A stretch of 64,000 nt of DNA, taken from contig WOAB01000893.1 of NCBI GenBank assembly GCA_027886185.1, forward strand, positions 3,410,001 to 3,474,000. Reading direction: 5' to 3'. Under the pieces are notes generated by a model. It had not been told where the DNA came from. It worked only from the letters and a program-made list of their open reading frames with translations, and ran no database searches. Below are positions 33,389-45,711 of this stretch, one piece after another (the stretch's first letter is position 1; the number at the start of each line of letters is the position of its first letter). The stretch comes from Rheum nobile (Eukaryota > Streptophyta > Magnoliopsida > Caryophyllales > Polygonaceae). The position numbers and the translations under genes are program-made.

Positions 33389-33840
33389 GTTGTGGTATCA
33401 GAGCCAAAGGTTTTAAAACGGGTTTGAGATTTTATAAATCATTTATCCGTTTTTGAAAATGCTTTAAAAAGGACTCTGAATTTTCAAAGTGAAAAGAATT
33501 TTCAAAACACCGTTCATAGTCATGTCTTCTGTACAGTCTGATATAGTAAGCTTGCTTCTATGTCTAGAAAGACTAATTCTTTTCTCGTTGCCCCGTTAGC
33601 TATGGGTGCATTCTGTTCTCTTTAGAGGAACCCGGGAGAAGCCGAGGTGGTTTCGCCATCTCCAGTTAGGCTTGATTCCCAGTTCGCTCGTTGTGAGTTA
33701 AGATTGTAGAATCTAGTAACTCGGTTTGAGTTCATCAATAGAAATTACCAAGTTGATCTATTCTAAGTTGATTTTATTACGATAAGTATATCAGAATGAT
33801 ATTAATGTGATAAAATCATTGGAATTTGATCGGTAAACAG

Positions 33841-35139
33841 ATGGTGAACACGAGGAACGTTATCCGTGCTGGTGTTGGGCCGAGTAATGACCCCAGACCA
33901 AACCCGAGGATTGATGCAGACCCGTCAGGAGAGCGTGAGTCTGTCTTCAATAATAATCCAGGAGGCAATGGCCAAGCTCAGGCCGACGCTCCAGTAGTGC
34001 TCGATGTAGCGACAGTCGCAGCAATTCGGGGGATTATTCTGCAAGCAATCACCGAGATAATGAGGCCAATCGCACCTCAGGCACAAGGAGTGCCAGTACC
34101 TCCAGAAGTTCCGAGGTTTGAGGAACAAGAGAACCATGTACTACAGGGAGGCATGATCAGGGATAGAGGAGAGTATGGCCAAGCGCTGAAGGCCATTAAC
34201 TCTATGAGACCTGACAGCTATGATGGAAAGGGAGAACCAGTCAGGGTGGCTCATTGGTTCTCATATATGGAACGGTTGTTTCGTAATGTTGAGTGCACTG
34301 AAGCAGAGAAAGTGCACATAGCTTCTCTACAGTTGAAGGAAGAAGCCAGTGAATGGTGGGAGAGTACCGGCTTAGCTGATAGCTCGGTGTTGACCTGGTC
34401 AATGTTTAAGACCAAGATGACGGACCGTTTCTTCTCTCGTGCTATGAGGGAGGAGAAACACAAGGAGTTCCTATACCCTAAGACTGATGGATTGAAGGTG
34501 ACAGAGCTCGCCACTAAGTTCAATCATTTGTTACAGTATGCTGGACCTGAGATATCCAGTGAGGCACAGAAAATCTGGTATTTCCATGAGTGGATGGGCC
34601 CAAATATTAAGCCACTGATGGTGCATCACGGATGCTCGACTTTGGAGCAGTACGTGGATGTAGCCTACAAGTTAGAGGTGACTCTGGAAGAGTCGACCAA
34701 GAAACGTGATAGCCAGAGGCAAGGGGAGAACCAGCCTAAGGCAAGTGGGTTTAAACGTCCCGCTCCACCATCTGATTTTGCCAAATCTGGCCGAGCAAAA
34801 ATGAATATGACTCAGGATGGGTCTACGCAACGTTCGGGTCAGGGCAATAGCCTGATCCAGTGCTACAACTATGGTACCTACGGGCACAAGAGTAATGTGT
34901 GTCCGAAGGAGGAGAAAACGTGCTATGCCTGTGGAAAGGAAGGACACTTGCAGTTATTTTGTCCGCAGAGGAGACAGAAAGGGGCTGAGTCACAGCAAGG
35001 ATTTGTTAATCAGAACAACCAACCCAGGTTCAGTCCGGTGGAAGCCCCTAGTCCTTCAATGCAGACAACTGCGAGAAACAAAAGGGAAAGCCCCGGTGGC
35101 TTCAGGAAGCCAAGGTCAACGTCTTTACGTGATGCGTGA
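33841..35139 (+). CDS. Gag protein of gypsy F
   Basis: The start MVNTRN at 33841 matches the gag start of element E. The retrotransposon gag domain (SMRPDSYDGKGEPVRVAHWFSYME, SEWWESTGL, RFFSRAMREEKHKEF) lies at about residues 120-270. Two CCHC knuckles follow: the first is damaged (CYNYGTYGHKSNVC, second Cys replaced by Tyr) and the second is intact (CYACGKEGHLQLFC). One extra A near 35080 shifts the last roughly 20 residues compared with E, whose tail reads ARNKGKAPM. Otherwise the frame is open, in contrast to the ruined pol that follows. Confidence 0.85.
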   Translation: MVNTRNVIRAGVGPSNDPRPNPRIDADPSGERESVFNNNPGGNGQAQADAPVVLDVATVAAIRGIILQAITEIMRPIAPQAQGVPVPPEVPRFEEQENHVLQGGMIRDRGEYGQALKAINSMRPDSYDGKGEPVRVAHWFSYMERLFRNVECTEAEKVHIASLQLKEEASEWWESTGLADSSVLTWSMFKTKMTDRFFSRAMREEKHKEFLYPKTDGLKVTELATKFNHLLQYAGPEISSEAQKIWYFHEWMGPNIKPLMVHHGCSTLEQYVDVAYKLEVTLEESTKKRDSQRQGENQPKASGFKRPAPPSDFAKSGRAKMNMTQDGSTQRSGQGNSLIQCYNYGTYGHKSNVCPKEEKTCYACGKEGHLQLFCPQRRQKGAESQQGFVNQNNQPRFSPVEAPSPSMQTTARNKRESPGGFRKPRSTSLRDA

Positions 35140-37605
35140 GGCGGATGGACCCTATGCTCCTAATGCTTAGAGTACTTTATATCGGCATTACACTTTTGTT
35201 AATGTGTTGTTGATGTGGGTGCTACCCAGACTTTAATTTTGGATGGTTGTAAGTTAAGTTGTGTGTACAACGAGGTTGTGGACCTTTTGTTGTAACTCTT
35301 CTTATATATGAACCTTTGGTTTATACCAAGTTAATGTTTCGTTGCTTGGTATGGGGTAAGGTCTCGTGTTCGAGACTCACCAACAACCTCTTAGGAGATG
35401 GCTGCCTATTAATTAGGTGGAGCTACCAAGGATGGGTTGAGATGTATGGACAGCGGCTCATGGCAACAGTGGACGCTGGTAATGGTTGGGCTTGGGCTCG
35501 GAGCCACTAGTGAGTCGTCTGTGAACCATGTAGTGGGCTGGTCCAAGATGGTGACCATGTAGTGGGAACCAATCGTCTGTCGGATTGTCGATTACCATCA
35601 AGGGTAAGAAATTCAAAGCGATTTGACCTAAATAACCATGGTCCCATACGATAATTATTCTCGGTATGGATTGACGGAAGCGTCATAAGGCAGTGATCGA
35701 CTTCAGTTTTGTTATTCCTGTGGTTAGAGGATTTCCGGGTGTCTCTCCAGAAGATATTCCTGGATACCCTGAATCGTGTCGTGGAGTTTGCAATTGATCT
35801 CGAGCCGTGTACCACGTCGATCTCTGAGGCACCGTACCGGATGGCTCATGTTGAGATGCGAGAGTTGAAGAAGCAACTCAAGGATCTTCTTGACAAAAGT
35901 TATATAAAACTGAGTGCATTACCTTGAGTAGGAGTGCCCTAGTTTTATTTGTCAAAATAAAAGATGGACCGTTTCGACTTTGTTTTGACTTTCGAGAGTT
36001 GAATAAAGTCACGATCAAGAGCAAGTATCTGTTGCCAAGGAGTGATGATCTGTTGGATCAACTACAGGGACCAAAAGTTTTCTCCAAGATCGACCTGAGA
36101 TCTAGTTTTCATCAGCTCAGGATTCGTGAGGATGATATTCCGAGGATTGCATTTCGGACAAGAGATGGTCACTACTAGTTTGTAGTCATGTCATCTGGGC
36201 TTACGAATGCTCCAGGAGTTTTCATTAATCAAGTGCATCGATGTTTTCACCAGTACTTGGATAAGTTCATAGTGGTCTTCATCGATGGCATTTTGATATT
36301 TTTTCCCGAGCAAGGAAGCTCACAGGGAACGTCTGCGGATTGCTTTATCTGTCCTTAGACCAAATCGGTTGTACGCAAAGTGGTCTAAGTGTGACTTTTG
36401 GATCTAGAAGTGGCTTTCTTAGGCCATGTGATCAATAAGAATGAGGTTATGGTTATTCCCCAGAAGAGTGAATCAGTAGTAGTTTGGAAGCGGCCTCAGG
36501 GTGTGAGCGAGGTGCGCAATTTCCCAGAGCTTGCTGAACATTATAGACGGTTCATGGAAGGATTTTTCTAAGATCTCTCCACCTATGACCAGTCTGTCCA
36601 CAAGGTTCACCAGAAGTTTGTCTGGGATGACAAGTACAAGACCAGTTTTTAAGAAGTTGAACCAGTATCTGACTTATACACCAGTTTTGACATTATCGGA
36701 AAGAATGATGGCTATATGGTCTATAGTAATGCTTCGAGAAATGGGTTGGGATGTGTCTTTGATGCAGAAGGGCAAGGTTATTGCATACGCATCTAGACAA
36801 TTGAAAACCTATGAAGCAAATTAACCAACACATGACCAAGAACTTGCAGCAATAGTGTTTGCATTGGAAACTGAGGTTACTTGGGTGACCCAGAGGTCAG
36901 CAGAAGTGTTCCACCAAGAGATTATCCGTTTACATGGCATTCCTAAGACCATTGTATCGGATCGAGATGGCCGATTCATGTCAAGGTTTTGGCAAGAACT
37001 TCACAAGGCCATGAGAACTGAATTGAGGTTCAGTACAATGTTTCATCCTCAAACAGATGGCCAGTCTGAAAGGACCATCCAGACTCTGGAGGATATGCTA
37101 AGAGCTTGTGTGCTCGATCGTCCGACTAGCTGGGAAGACAGCCTAAGTCTGATTGAGCTCACGTACGATAATAGCTGGCATGCTACAATCAAGATGATTC
37201 CGTTCGAAGCTTTGTATGGTCACAGAGGCAGATCTCCGATTTGTTGGGTTGAGTATGCCGACAAGATTCTGCTTGGACCAAGAGTTGGTCGAAAGGACAG
37301 CTCTAGACATTGCTTGATTAGACAGAGGATGTTCACCGCTCAGAGTCGGCAAAAGTTTTACGCAGATTAGAAGCGTAGAAGTGTCAAGTTCAAGGTTGGT
37401 GGCAAGGTACTTGTCAGAGTATCGCCATCCAAGGAGTATTCAGGTTTGGTAAGCGTGGGAAGCTTAACCCTCGCTACATGGGACCATTCGAGATTCTGGT
37501 TAGAGTAGGATCTCTAGCGTACCGTTTGGCATTGCCGCCATCGGCATACCCAGTGCATAATGTGTTCCACGTATCCTTGCTAAGGAAATTCGTGCCAAGA
37601 TGAGT
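35140..37605 (+). pseudogene. Pol remnants of gypsy F
   Basis: Fragments in order: a protease trace (DVGATQTLILDG, about 35211), RT (KVTIKSKYLLPRSDDLLDQL, KIDLRSSFHQLRI, about 35640-36290; the catalytic region reads FIDGIL rather than the usual DD form), RNase H (VIAYASRQLKTYEAN, about 36690-36870) and integrase (HGIPKTIVSDRDGRF, FHPQTDGQSERTIQTLEDMLRACVLD, about 36900-37250). The integrase N-terminal zinc region is missing, because RNase H reads straight into the integrase core near 36873. Stops and shifts are frequent. A GKLNPRYMGPFEI tail and a degraded chromodomain-like end follow to about 37850. Confidence 0.85.
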
Positions 37606-37860
37606 CTCATGTGCTAAGCTTTAAGGACATAGAGATTCAGGCAATGATGCTTGAGAGGAGATGCCAGTGTGCATTCTCGAACGCCGTGTGTAGCAACTGT
37701 GCAACAAGATCGTACTGTTGGTACGAATTATGTGGTCCAAGTCTGTGACAGAAGAAGTTACTTGGGAAACCTGAGAAACTGAGGCGGATATGCTTAGACG
37801 CTTTCCCGAGTTGTTTTCGGCCAAGTTTCGGGGTCGAAACTTCTTTTAAGGGGGAGGTGA

Positions 37861-40530
37861 TGTAATATCCCTCAATTTTTAGTAAGGATATTCGGGTAAT
37901 TTTTCCCAACCTTCACTAATTAATTATTTCGCTTTCAGTGGAGTTTGGATTTTCTGAAATATCCATGATATCCGAAATAATTCCCTGAGTGGTATAAAAT
38001 ACAATCAATGTATTTTCGAGACTTAGAATATTTGTTTGGATACAAACATATAATTTTCGGGGTTTAATACCCATACCAAAAACCAATAGAAGCTCGCCGA
38101 AAGCACTCCCGAAATTGCACGAAGTTGTCGCTGGCTCGAGCCCCGTGTTGGCCGGCTCTCCTGCAGCGTGGTCGGGGCTTCTCCTGGAGCTATATAAGGA
38201 GCTCGTTGGAGAAGCTGATATGGGCACCGATCTGTCTCCCGCTTCACTCCCCTGTTCCTCTCAAGAAGCTCCCCTGTGAAGGCAGAGCACCGCGAGCTCC
38301 TGTGCGAGCCGAGAGCCACCGCGATGCCCCCGTGCGAGTCGCAGCTGGTGTAGTCGCTGCTCCTCCCCTGGCGCCGCTCCATCTCCGGCGTCGACTAGCC
38401 GATCAAAGCCAGCCGAGCTCCCTGTGATTGTTGTGTGTTGTTCCTCCGCCCCTGCTGGTGTTACCGTCCGCCGCTGGTGCTCCTCCCCGGCGACACAGGC
38501 CAGTCCGGTGGCGAGTCCCTTCCCAGTGAGCTGTGCGTGGAGCGTGGCTGCGTGTTGCCATTGTTGCTCCGTTGTTGTGCTGTTGTTAGTGTTGAACCGA
38601 GCAAGAATAAGGGGAAAAGTGCCCAAGTGGGCCCCCCTTGCTTTGTTTCGGTATTGGGCCGAGAAGCCCAATTCGTTTCCAGTCCAAATTCAACCCGAAA
38701 TTATTCAAGCGGTATAATTTCGATTCCCTTTCGTCCGTATTTTTTTTAAGGAAAATTTAATAAATTATTTTATGATTTAATATCATAGAAATTTATTAAA
38801 TATAAATTCTTAAATTCGTCCAGTCAAATTAATTGATAGATAATTAATTTGTGAGTTAGAACGTGATTTGCTGGATCGCGTGTGGACTCGTTTTCTGGTA
38901 GAAATATTTTGAAGCTTAAGCCATATCCTCAGAAAGGATATTTTCGGTAGTCGTCTCGTCCAGATTCATCGCCGAATCTATTCCAGGCAAGTGGCGGTTC
39001 GCTCTTGCTCATCGTTCCATATTTACATTAATTATCAGTTGTTTATCTGAGTAATTAATTTGGAATGATTATTGTGTTCATCTGGAAACGGTTTTGTTAA
39101 CTGTTTTGGAAAACTAAAATATGATATTATAATAGGTTGTATATCTGTTAGAACAACGCTATTATATATATATATATGTGAATTAATACAGATATTATAA
39201 TAGGTTGTATATTGTTAGAACAACGCTATTTTATCTGTAACGGGCCTTGAGGGCATTGTTATGAGTTATTGTTGTGTTGAACTGTTTAGTTAGCACGAGT
39301 ATTCGTAGGAACGCTACTGTGTATCTCATTGCGAGTGCTAGTCGTTTCTTGATAACCTGGTGGTTAGGATTTAGTTCCTACCATCCTTCTCTAATGCCGT
39401 TTGTAGGGATTTAGTTCCCGACTCCGCCTTGAGGGATTTAGTTCCCGATTCGACTCTTGGGATTTAGTTCCCGAGTCAACTCCGCTCCTAGGGATTTAGT
39501 TCCCGCGAGACTTAGTTCTCGATTCGACTCTTGGGATTTAGTTCCCGAGTCAACTCCGTCCATGGATTTAGTTCCCGGCGGTATCTCTTTATCCCGATGG
39601 ATGAGATGATTTAAAAGCCTATAACGTGATGTGCGTTTTGGAATTAAATAATATAAAGTGCCCGAGTGCACATAATTAATATACCTTTGGCGAGTAGTGC
39701 AGCTAAGTTATAGTGCAGCTAGGAAAACTCGTCTCGACTTTGATCATAGTACGTTCTCTTTCCAATCTGGATTCGCTGTATGCGATGAGGTTGGTCGTGA
39801 ACCGAAGCATCTCAGTCAACTTTTAAATCATTGTTGTATGATGATGTAAACGTTCCAGATTTGTCATATTTCCTTAAAGACTCAATCTCTTGGAGTCTCT
39901 TTTCGAGTCGATTTCTATGAAGATGAAGTCTTCCAGAATCTTCTCTCATGCATACCTCTTGTTGTTATTCCGTGAAAGTGCCGGGTTATGTATCGTCCCT
40001 TCGGTTATTATTCGAGGGACAATGATAGTAAACGGTTACGATCACTCGAACCACTCTGCTTTTTACCCTTGCTAGTCTATTCAAGTAGACTAACCCACGA
40101 ACATTGTTCTCCGCATGTGGGCTGGTGTCATCCGTTCGATTCGGCACATCAGATAGAGCGAAGATGAGGAGACTAGATTGACTATGAAGACGACGATTGT
40201 TTTTGGATGTTTTAATAATTATCTTTTAATCAGGTTGATATCCTTGGGCAGGTGATCATTACGATCACAACCCTTTTTGTAATACCTTTTATAAGTCTTC
40301 CGCTGTACTTTGTTTAAACTCTGTGTTTGGCCTATTCGGGATTGGATTATAATCCCGTAACTCATGTTTCATTTGATTGAGGTTTTGTTTTGGATACTTT
40401 GATCATTATGTATCATTGTATGCCTTAAATTGTATTTAAACCGGTAAAGCCTTGGGTGATCTAGGTAAGGAACACTGGGATCACTGGCGGTAATACCTTT
40501 CCAAATGGGTTAAGATTTGGGGGTGTTACA
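37861..40530 (+). repeat. 3' LTR of gypsy F
   Basis: This 2,670-bp partner of 30722-33388 is adjacent to the polypurine tract. The GGGATTTAGTTCCC array is repeated at 39362-39580. Confidence 0.93.
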
Positions 40531-40866
40531 CAACCTCTACGCTTATGTACCCGCATCATTCGACTTCCGCAATGAAAAACATAGGTTTATGAACTGAAAT
40601 TGACCTGACAAACCGTGGTCCGTGCTTGTAAAACGAGAATATGACCTCACTTAAACACCATCACAATCATAGGTTTATGAACTGAAAAAGACTTGACAAA
40701 CCGGGGACCTTGTAAAACGAAAATATTTCCTGACATAAACACCATCACAAGCATGTAAACATCTTGAAAACACGATCTTTCAAATTAAAATACAATTATC
40801 ACATGTCTTCCTTGCCGAATGGTTCCCAACAACACAATACAATTATCACATTAAAATCAAATGTCT
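40531..40866. other. MULE spacer after element F
   Basis: It begins with the CAACC duplication and the continuation of the interrupted GRF-exon copy (to about 40575). CCTGACA occurs at 40604 and 40729, each near a TTGTAAAACGA phrase or CATAAAC. It includes the 3' end of the minus-strand Ulp1 gene. Confidence 0.5.
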
Positions 40867-43800
40867 TTAAAAACCATCCCAACGACATCTAAAAATACTA
40901 TGAGCCATTTGATTTATGTGTCCATCTACGGATTTGTCGGACGCAAGATCCAAGTTTGTCATGCCGAGCATCAATAACTCAATGTGCTTCAAGGTGTAGA
41001 CCCCATAATCTCCTCTGCAAGATGTACAAAAGCAGTTAGAATGTATATCAATTGTAGTTTGATAAGGATTTATCATTGCATTAATACACATATACTTACA
41101 CACGCTTGTTCTGCTTAATGTTATCACGACGGGACACCGACATTGGCTTGTCCAATAACGGTTCACATCTCTTTGCCAGTGGCTCATACATCTTGACATA
41201 TCTTTGAACAATTTGAACGACATGCTGGATCATATTGAAAATTTGCTTGTCTGAGTACAGATCCACATTGCAGTCATACACCGTCACACCGCAGTCGCAT
41301 AGTTCAATTTCTAAGGCAAACTAGTGGGAATCTGGGATGTTGAAGGGCACATATATGCGTTCCGCATCATCCCATCTCTTGCCATAATTAGACGGACATG
41401 ATCCCATCATGTAATTCATCACTGCATCCTCTCCTTTACGTGGAAAGTCCTTCTGGAAGCGATTGAACTCAGTGGGGACCAAGGTTTGCCAAAATGGGTC
41501 AAGCATAACCATCTTCGAAAACCGCTCTGGATCCTCTGAAATCCTTTGACGATAAAGGAACATCATTTGCTCCAGATGCTGTAATGGTGCAACAATGTTA
41601 ATGTATTCACTGAAAACAATTTTACAAATGCATAATATTTTGAATGAATGCATTGGAATATTACCTCACTGACCAACCAGTCCTTTGGGACAAACAATTT
41701 CTCAAAGAACTTCTTATCCAATGCTTGCCCACTCGGTCCAATTCGGGGTTCAATACTGCATGATGGTACATATTCATTTGAATAATAAACAAGGCAATAT
41801 ATCAGTTTGTCATTCCATAAGGAATCATTTTAGTACATACACAGGCAATATATACGTTTGTCAGTCCATATAGAATCAATTTCCGGTCATATTACTAACA
41901 GTCAGGCCATATAAGATTTTGACATTCAATTCATTATTAAGTTGAGTAGAATGGTTAAGTCACTAACCTCTCACTTTGCATCCACTTTATCAGGTCTGTC
42001 ATCCTTTCCACCTTGCTATTTTTGGTTATCTTTTTCGCCAATTTCTTCTCATCCATATTGCGGAAGGGTGATTTTGCCGCCGCAGCAAGCTCGCGAGTGC
42101 GACTTGGATATGTCTTTTTCTACACTTGGCCACCCTTCCTTGGTCTGCCCTTCCTCGGCACTTTGGACTCCTTAGTCTCCCCTTCATCATCCCCCACGTC
42201 ATCAAAATCAGCATGTGATACCTTCTCACCTTGTAATTCAGTCCCAGCCTCAACACCTCGCTCATCAGCCTTGGTCCCTCCCTCCACAACATCTCACTTT
42301 GATTCCTCCATAACTCCTTCATCAACCGTGTTGAGTCCCTCCACATCTCCCTTTGGTTCCTCCACAACTTGGTCATCAACCTTGGTCCCTCCCTCCACAT
42401 CAGCTCCCTTTGCTACCTCCTCAGCATCCACACCTCTGTCATCAATCTTGTTTCCTCCCTCCACAACATCTTCCTTTGGTTCCTCCACAATTCCTTCATC
42501 AACTTTCCTGAGTCCCTCCACAACTCTGTCATGCACACCCTCATCAGACACTGCTTTTATTGCCACCTCATCTTGTGTTGCTACCACAGTCCCATCATTA
42601 ACCAACTCCTCATTAACCAACTCATTACTGAGTCCCTCCTCATCTTGTAGTGTTGCCTCATTAACCAACTCCTCATTTTCCTTATTTACCCCCTCCTCAG
42701 TTGTTAGCCCCTGTAGTATTGTAGTCGTCCGGACAAGAACTGACAGTGAATCTGTTGCATCCCCTTCAACTTCTTGCCCATTTACCATTGCAACATCTTC
42801 ACCCGCCTCTTTCTGACAAACTACATTATCTGCAGCATAAGCATATGGGGGCGATCCAACCTTCTTCACCTCACATTGTCCACCAGTTAACACAATTGCA
42901 CCATCATCTTGCTCTCCATCCATTGTCTACTGAAATGATGATATATGGTATGAAATAACATACCTATTTTTTTAAATGTGCACAAATGGACTGAAATGTG
43001 CATATATGGACTGAACTGTACATATAATAGCTGAAAAAGTTGGGCATACCTCATCAGTCTCTCCCTCTTCGGACCCATTCTCTTCGGACTCTCCCTCTTT
43101 GGACTCATTCCCTTCGGCCTCATTCTCTTCGTCATCTTCAGACTCTATCTTTTCCTCTTCTTCATCTTCATGCTTTGACTCATCACTCTGATCTATTGAT
43201 TTCACCTCCCTCATGGTCTACTAGTGTTGGGTAATGTTGGGTTCATCATCACTTTTAACTTCCCTAGACTCTGGTTCCTGGTGTTCTCTGATGTCTTGAT
43301 CACTGTCATCACTGGATGAAGATGCCACTGTTCTAGGAGCTTTGCCTCTTATTAACTTCTTTAACTCAAGGACTTCCTCCCTTAACAGATCATGCTTTTC
43401 ATTCAGAGTATGCATCATTTCAAACAATTCATTCAAATAACACATCAATTGCCTTTGGTCCAAACCCTCAATGTTTCTAGCTTGTCCTCCCTTACCAACT
43501 CCCTTGTCCTTTTTACCAGCCCTTTTTCTTTTTGGCTTCAGCTGCTTAACAATCTCATCCAAGGATTTCTGTCCTTCCTCCTTCGGGAAGTAACAACTTT
43601 CTCCCAAGTCATCTCCGTCCTCCTCAACAAGGATCTGTTTAGCAGCGAAAGTCCCCTTTAGGGCATCAAAAATCGAATCCAAGCTTAGCCTACTCGTTTT
43701 AAGCCACCTCACACCTCGGGGCTGCACAACTTTATTCAGCTTTTGGGCAAATGTTCTGCCAAAATGGGGCACTGCCTCATACAACCATATCTGAAACAAA

Positions 43801-45352
43801 CAGAATTGGAATTAAACCACAATTATGACCAGATGCATTAACCTTTATCAGTTTTACATATTCAACTACTAACACATTACCTGAAACACCATCGGGAAAC
43901 CCCTTATGGTGTATCCTGCTCTGGCATTGTCTGAACGTGCAAGTGCAACCTTAACTGACTCCATTCTTGTGTCTAAAGCAGAAGCTAGACTTTGATGGAG
44001 GTCAATATATGCACTCCTACCCCATGGGAAATTATTGAAACGATCCAAGTCTTGAGTCAATTTCACATGTAGGGGTCTGACCTTCCTCTTCTTATCACCC
44101 CCAAGTACAACACCCTCAAGAACTAACAACAAGGCCATCTTCAGCTTAAATACATTTTCCTCCCGATACGATAAGAACTTGGTTAAAAGGTTAGCAATGG
44201 TAATACTCCTCACACCAAAAAAATCAAAGACTGCACTCTTATCCTCCACAGTGTCCTCCTCATCGGGCATCCCACAATTCAGTCCTGTTATTATCCTAAA
44301 CTCCTCTATTGAAAACCTACATGGTTGTCCACCAAGATCATACCATGTCTCAAACTGCTTTTTTGTGTCCAGTTGCCTAAACAACACATGGTGAATCAGT
44401 TGTGCAGACAGTTTCAAGTTTTTCATTATTTTGATTATTGGGCCAAAGAGGCCCTACAGAACTGTTTGTCAGTCTGTTCGAGTTAGGGTGTTCTCGATAC
44501 AATTCAGATACTCAAGCCTTGAGTTCTGATTTATCCGACCATAAAACAACTCCTCAGAATGCCACTTGTACATTATCTGTAATGAATGACATTCACATAT
44601 ACATGATAGGTAAGAATGACTTTCATATTCACATAAAAGAAAGAGATATATGTTTTCACATATACTTTATCAAGTAAAGACATATGTTTTCAGGATACAA
44701 AATAAATTGTCAGATTACATTTTGGTTTGCCAGGCCAAATGGAAGTTGTTGAGGAAAAGTCTTTACCCTAGAGTATAACTTACAATTTTGTATCAACATG
44801 AATCAGGCTACTATGACATTCTAACCACACAACAAATACATGACATTCATATTCACATAAACCCGAAAACTTACTTTGTCAGGTAAGATGATTCGTTTCG
44901 TCAGAATACAATTTGGTTTGTCAGGCCATATGGATGTAACAGTTTAGGCTACTTTGTCACATAAACCTCTCCATGCTCTATTTTTCACATAAGCCTAATT
45001 TTAGCATGCATCACAAAATTCAGCCAAAATATTGTTTATTTCAGGTAATTAAGAGTTAGAGAAGACCACTAACCCCGCCAACCGACTTCGATGGCTCCTT
45101 CCTCGACCTCTTGGCTTTTGGTTCTTCAGCCTCCGAGATTCTTGGTTTCTTCTTCTGCATTGAAATGACTGGACTTGGTGATTCTTCTTCCTCCGACGAC
45201 CTGTAGGCTCTCTTCTTTCGGCCACTCGCCACAGTAGCCGCCTTCACATTCGCGCTTTCCTCAACCCTATTTCTGTTCTAAATTGTAGAAGCATTCTCCT
45301 TCACCTTCTTCACCCTGGCTTTTGCAGACTGTAAACCTCTTGTCTTCACCAT
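40867..45352 (-). pseudogene. DUF1985 / Ulp1-like cysteine protease gene of the MULE, inactivated
   Basis: Multi-exon gene read from the ATG at about 45352. A basic N-terminus (RKKRAYRSS, PKAKRSRKEPSK) is followed by a DUF1985 domain at 44426-43881 (KQFETWYDLGGQPCRFSIEE) continuing after an intron at 43790 (IWLYEAVPHFG). An acidic, repetitive linker with EEPKEDVVEGG-type units (about 43214-42180) ends in PRKGRPRK, and the C-terminal Ulp1 domain lies at 41653-40867 (IYVPFNIPDSH, VTVYDCN, GDYGVYTLKHIELL). Ulp1-family proteases use a His-Asp-Cys triad: His and Asp are visible, but the Cys codon position (41005-41007) reads Tyr. A TAG (41321-41323) replaces the Trp after SH, and a TAG lies in the first exon near 45280. 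It is therefore dead as a SUMO-type protease here. Confidence 0.85.
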
Positions 45353-45711
45353 TCTCGATCTAGGGCTTCAAAAATTGGTTCAGAAAGGGGTTCAGAAAGG
45401 GTTTCACAAAGGGCTTCACAAAGGGCTTAACAAAGGGCTTCTCGCTTTCTCGCCTTCTCGACTTTGGGGATTTAGGATTTGCTTTGAGGAATACGATTCG
45501 GGGATGAAAGGAAAAAAGTTATTCAGCGCCGAAAAGAATTTGGGGAAGATGAACGGCTACCGGTTGAACATGTACTTCATTAGGCCTACTGATATAACCG
45601 TTTCAAATTAACTGCATCTTTAAACCTCTCTAAACCACTTTTATGTTTTTTGAAAAAGGTTTATTAATAATTTATTTTACCTTTTTAGTTTTGAAAAGTG
45701 TTGCAGCTTTA

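Larger units (their letters stand above)
30722..40530 (+). mobile_element. Ty3-gypsy element F, intact LTRs and decayed pol
   Basis: Two long LTRs (30722-33388 and 37861-40530) begin TGTAATATCCCTCAA and end GGGGGTGTTACA, with a CAACC duplication at 30717-30721 and 40531-40535. A primer-binding site TGGTATCAGAGC is at 33393-33404 and a polypurine tract AAGGGGGAGGTGA ends at 37860. The LTRs look about 99% identical by eye, so insertion into the MULE was recent. Pol order protease-RT-RNase H-integrase and the C-terminal region resemble chromoviruses of the Tekay/Del type. Confidence 0.93.

Noticed and set aside
42013..42816. 267-codon plus-strand frame rich in Ser/Thr/Pro
   Set aside because: It is the antisense shadow of the acidic Glu/Val-rich linker of the minus-strand Ulp1 gene.
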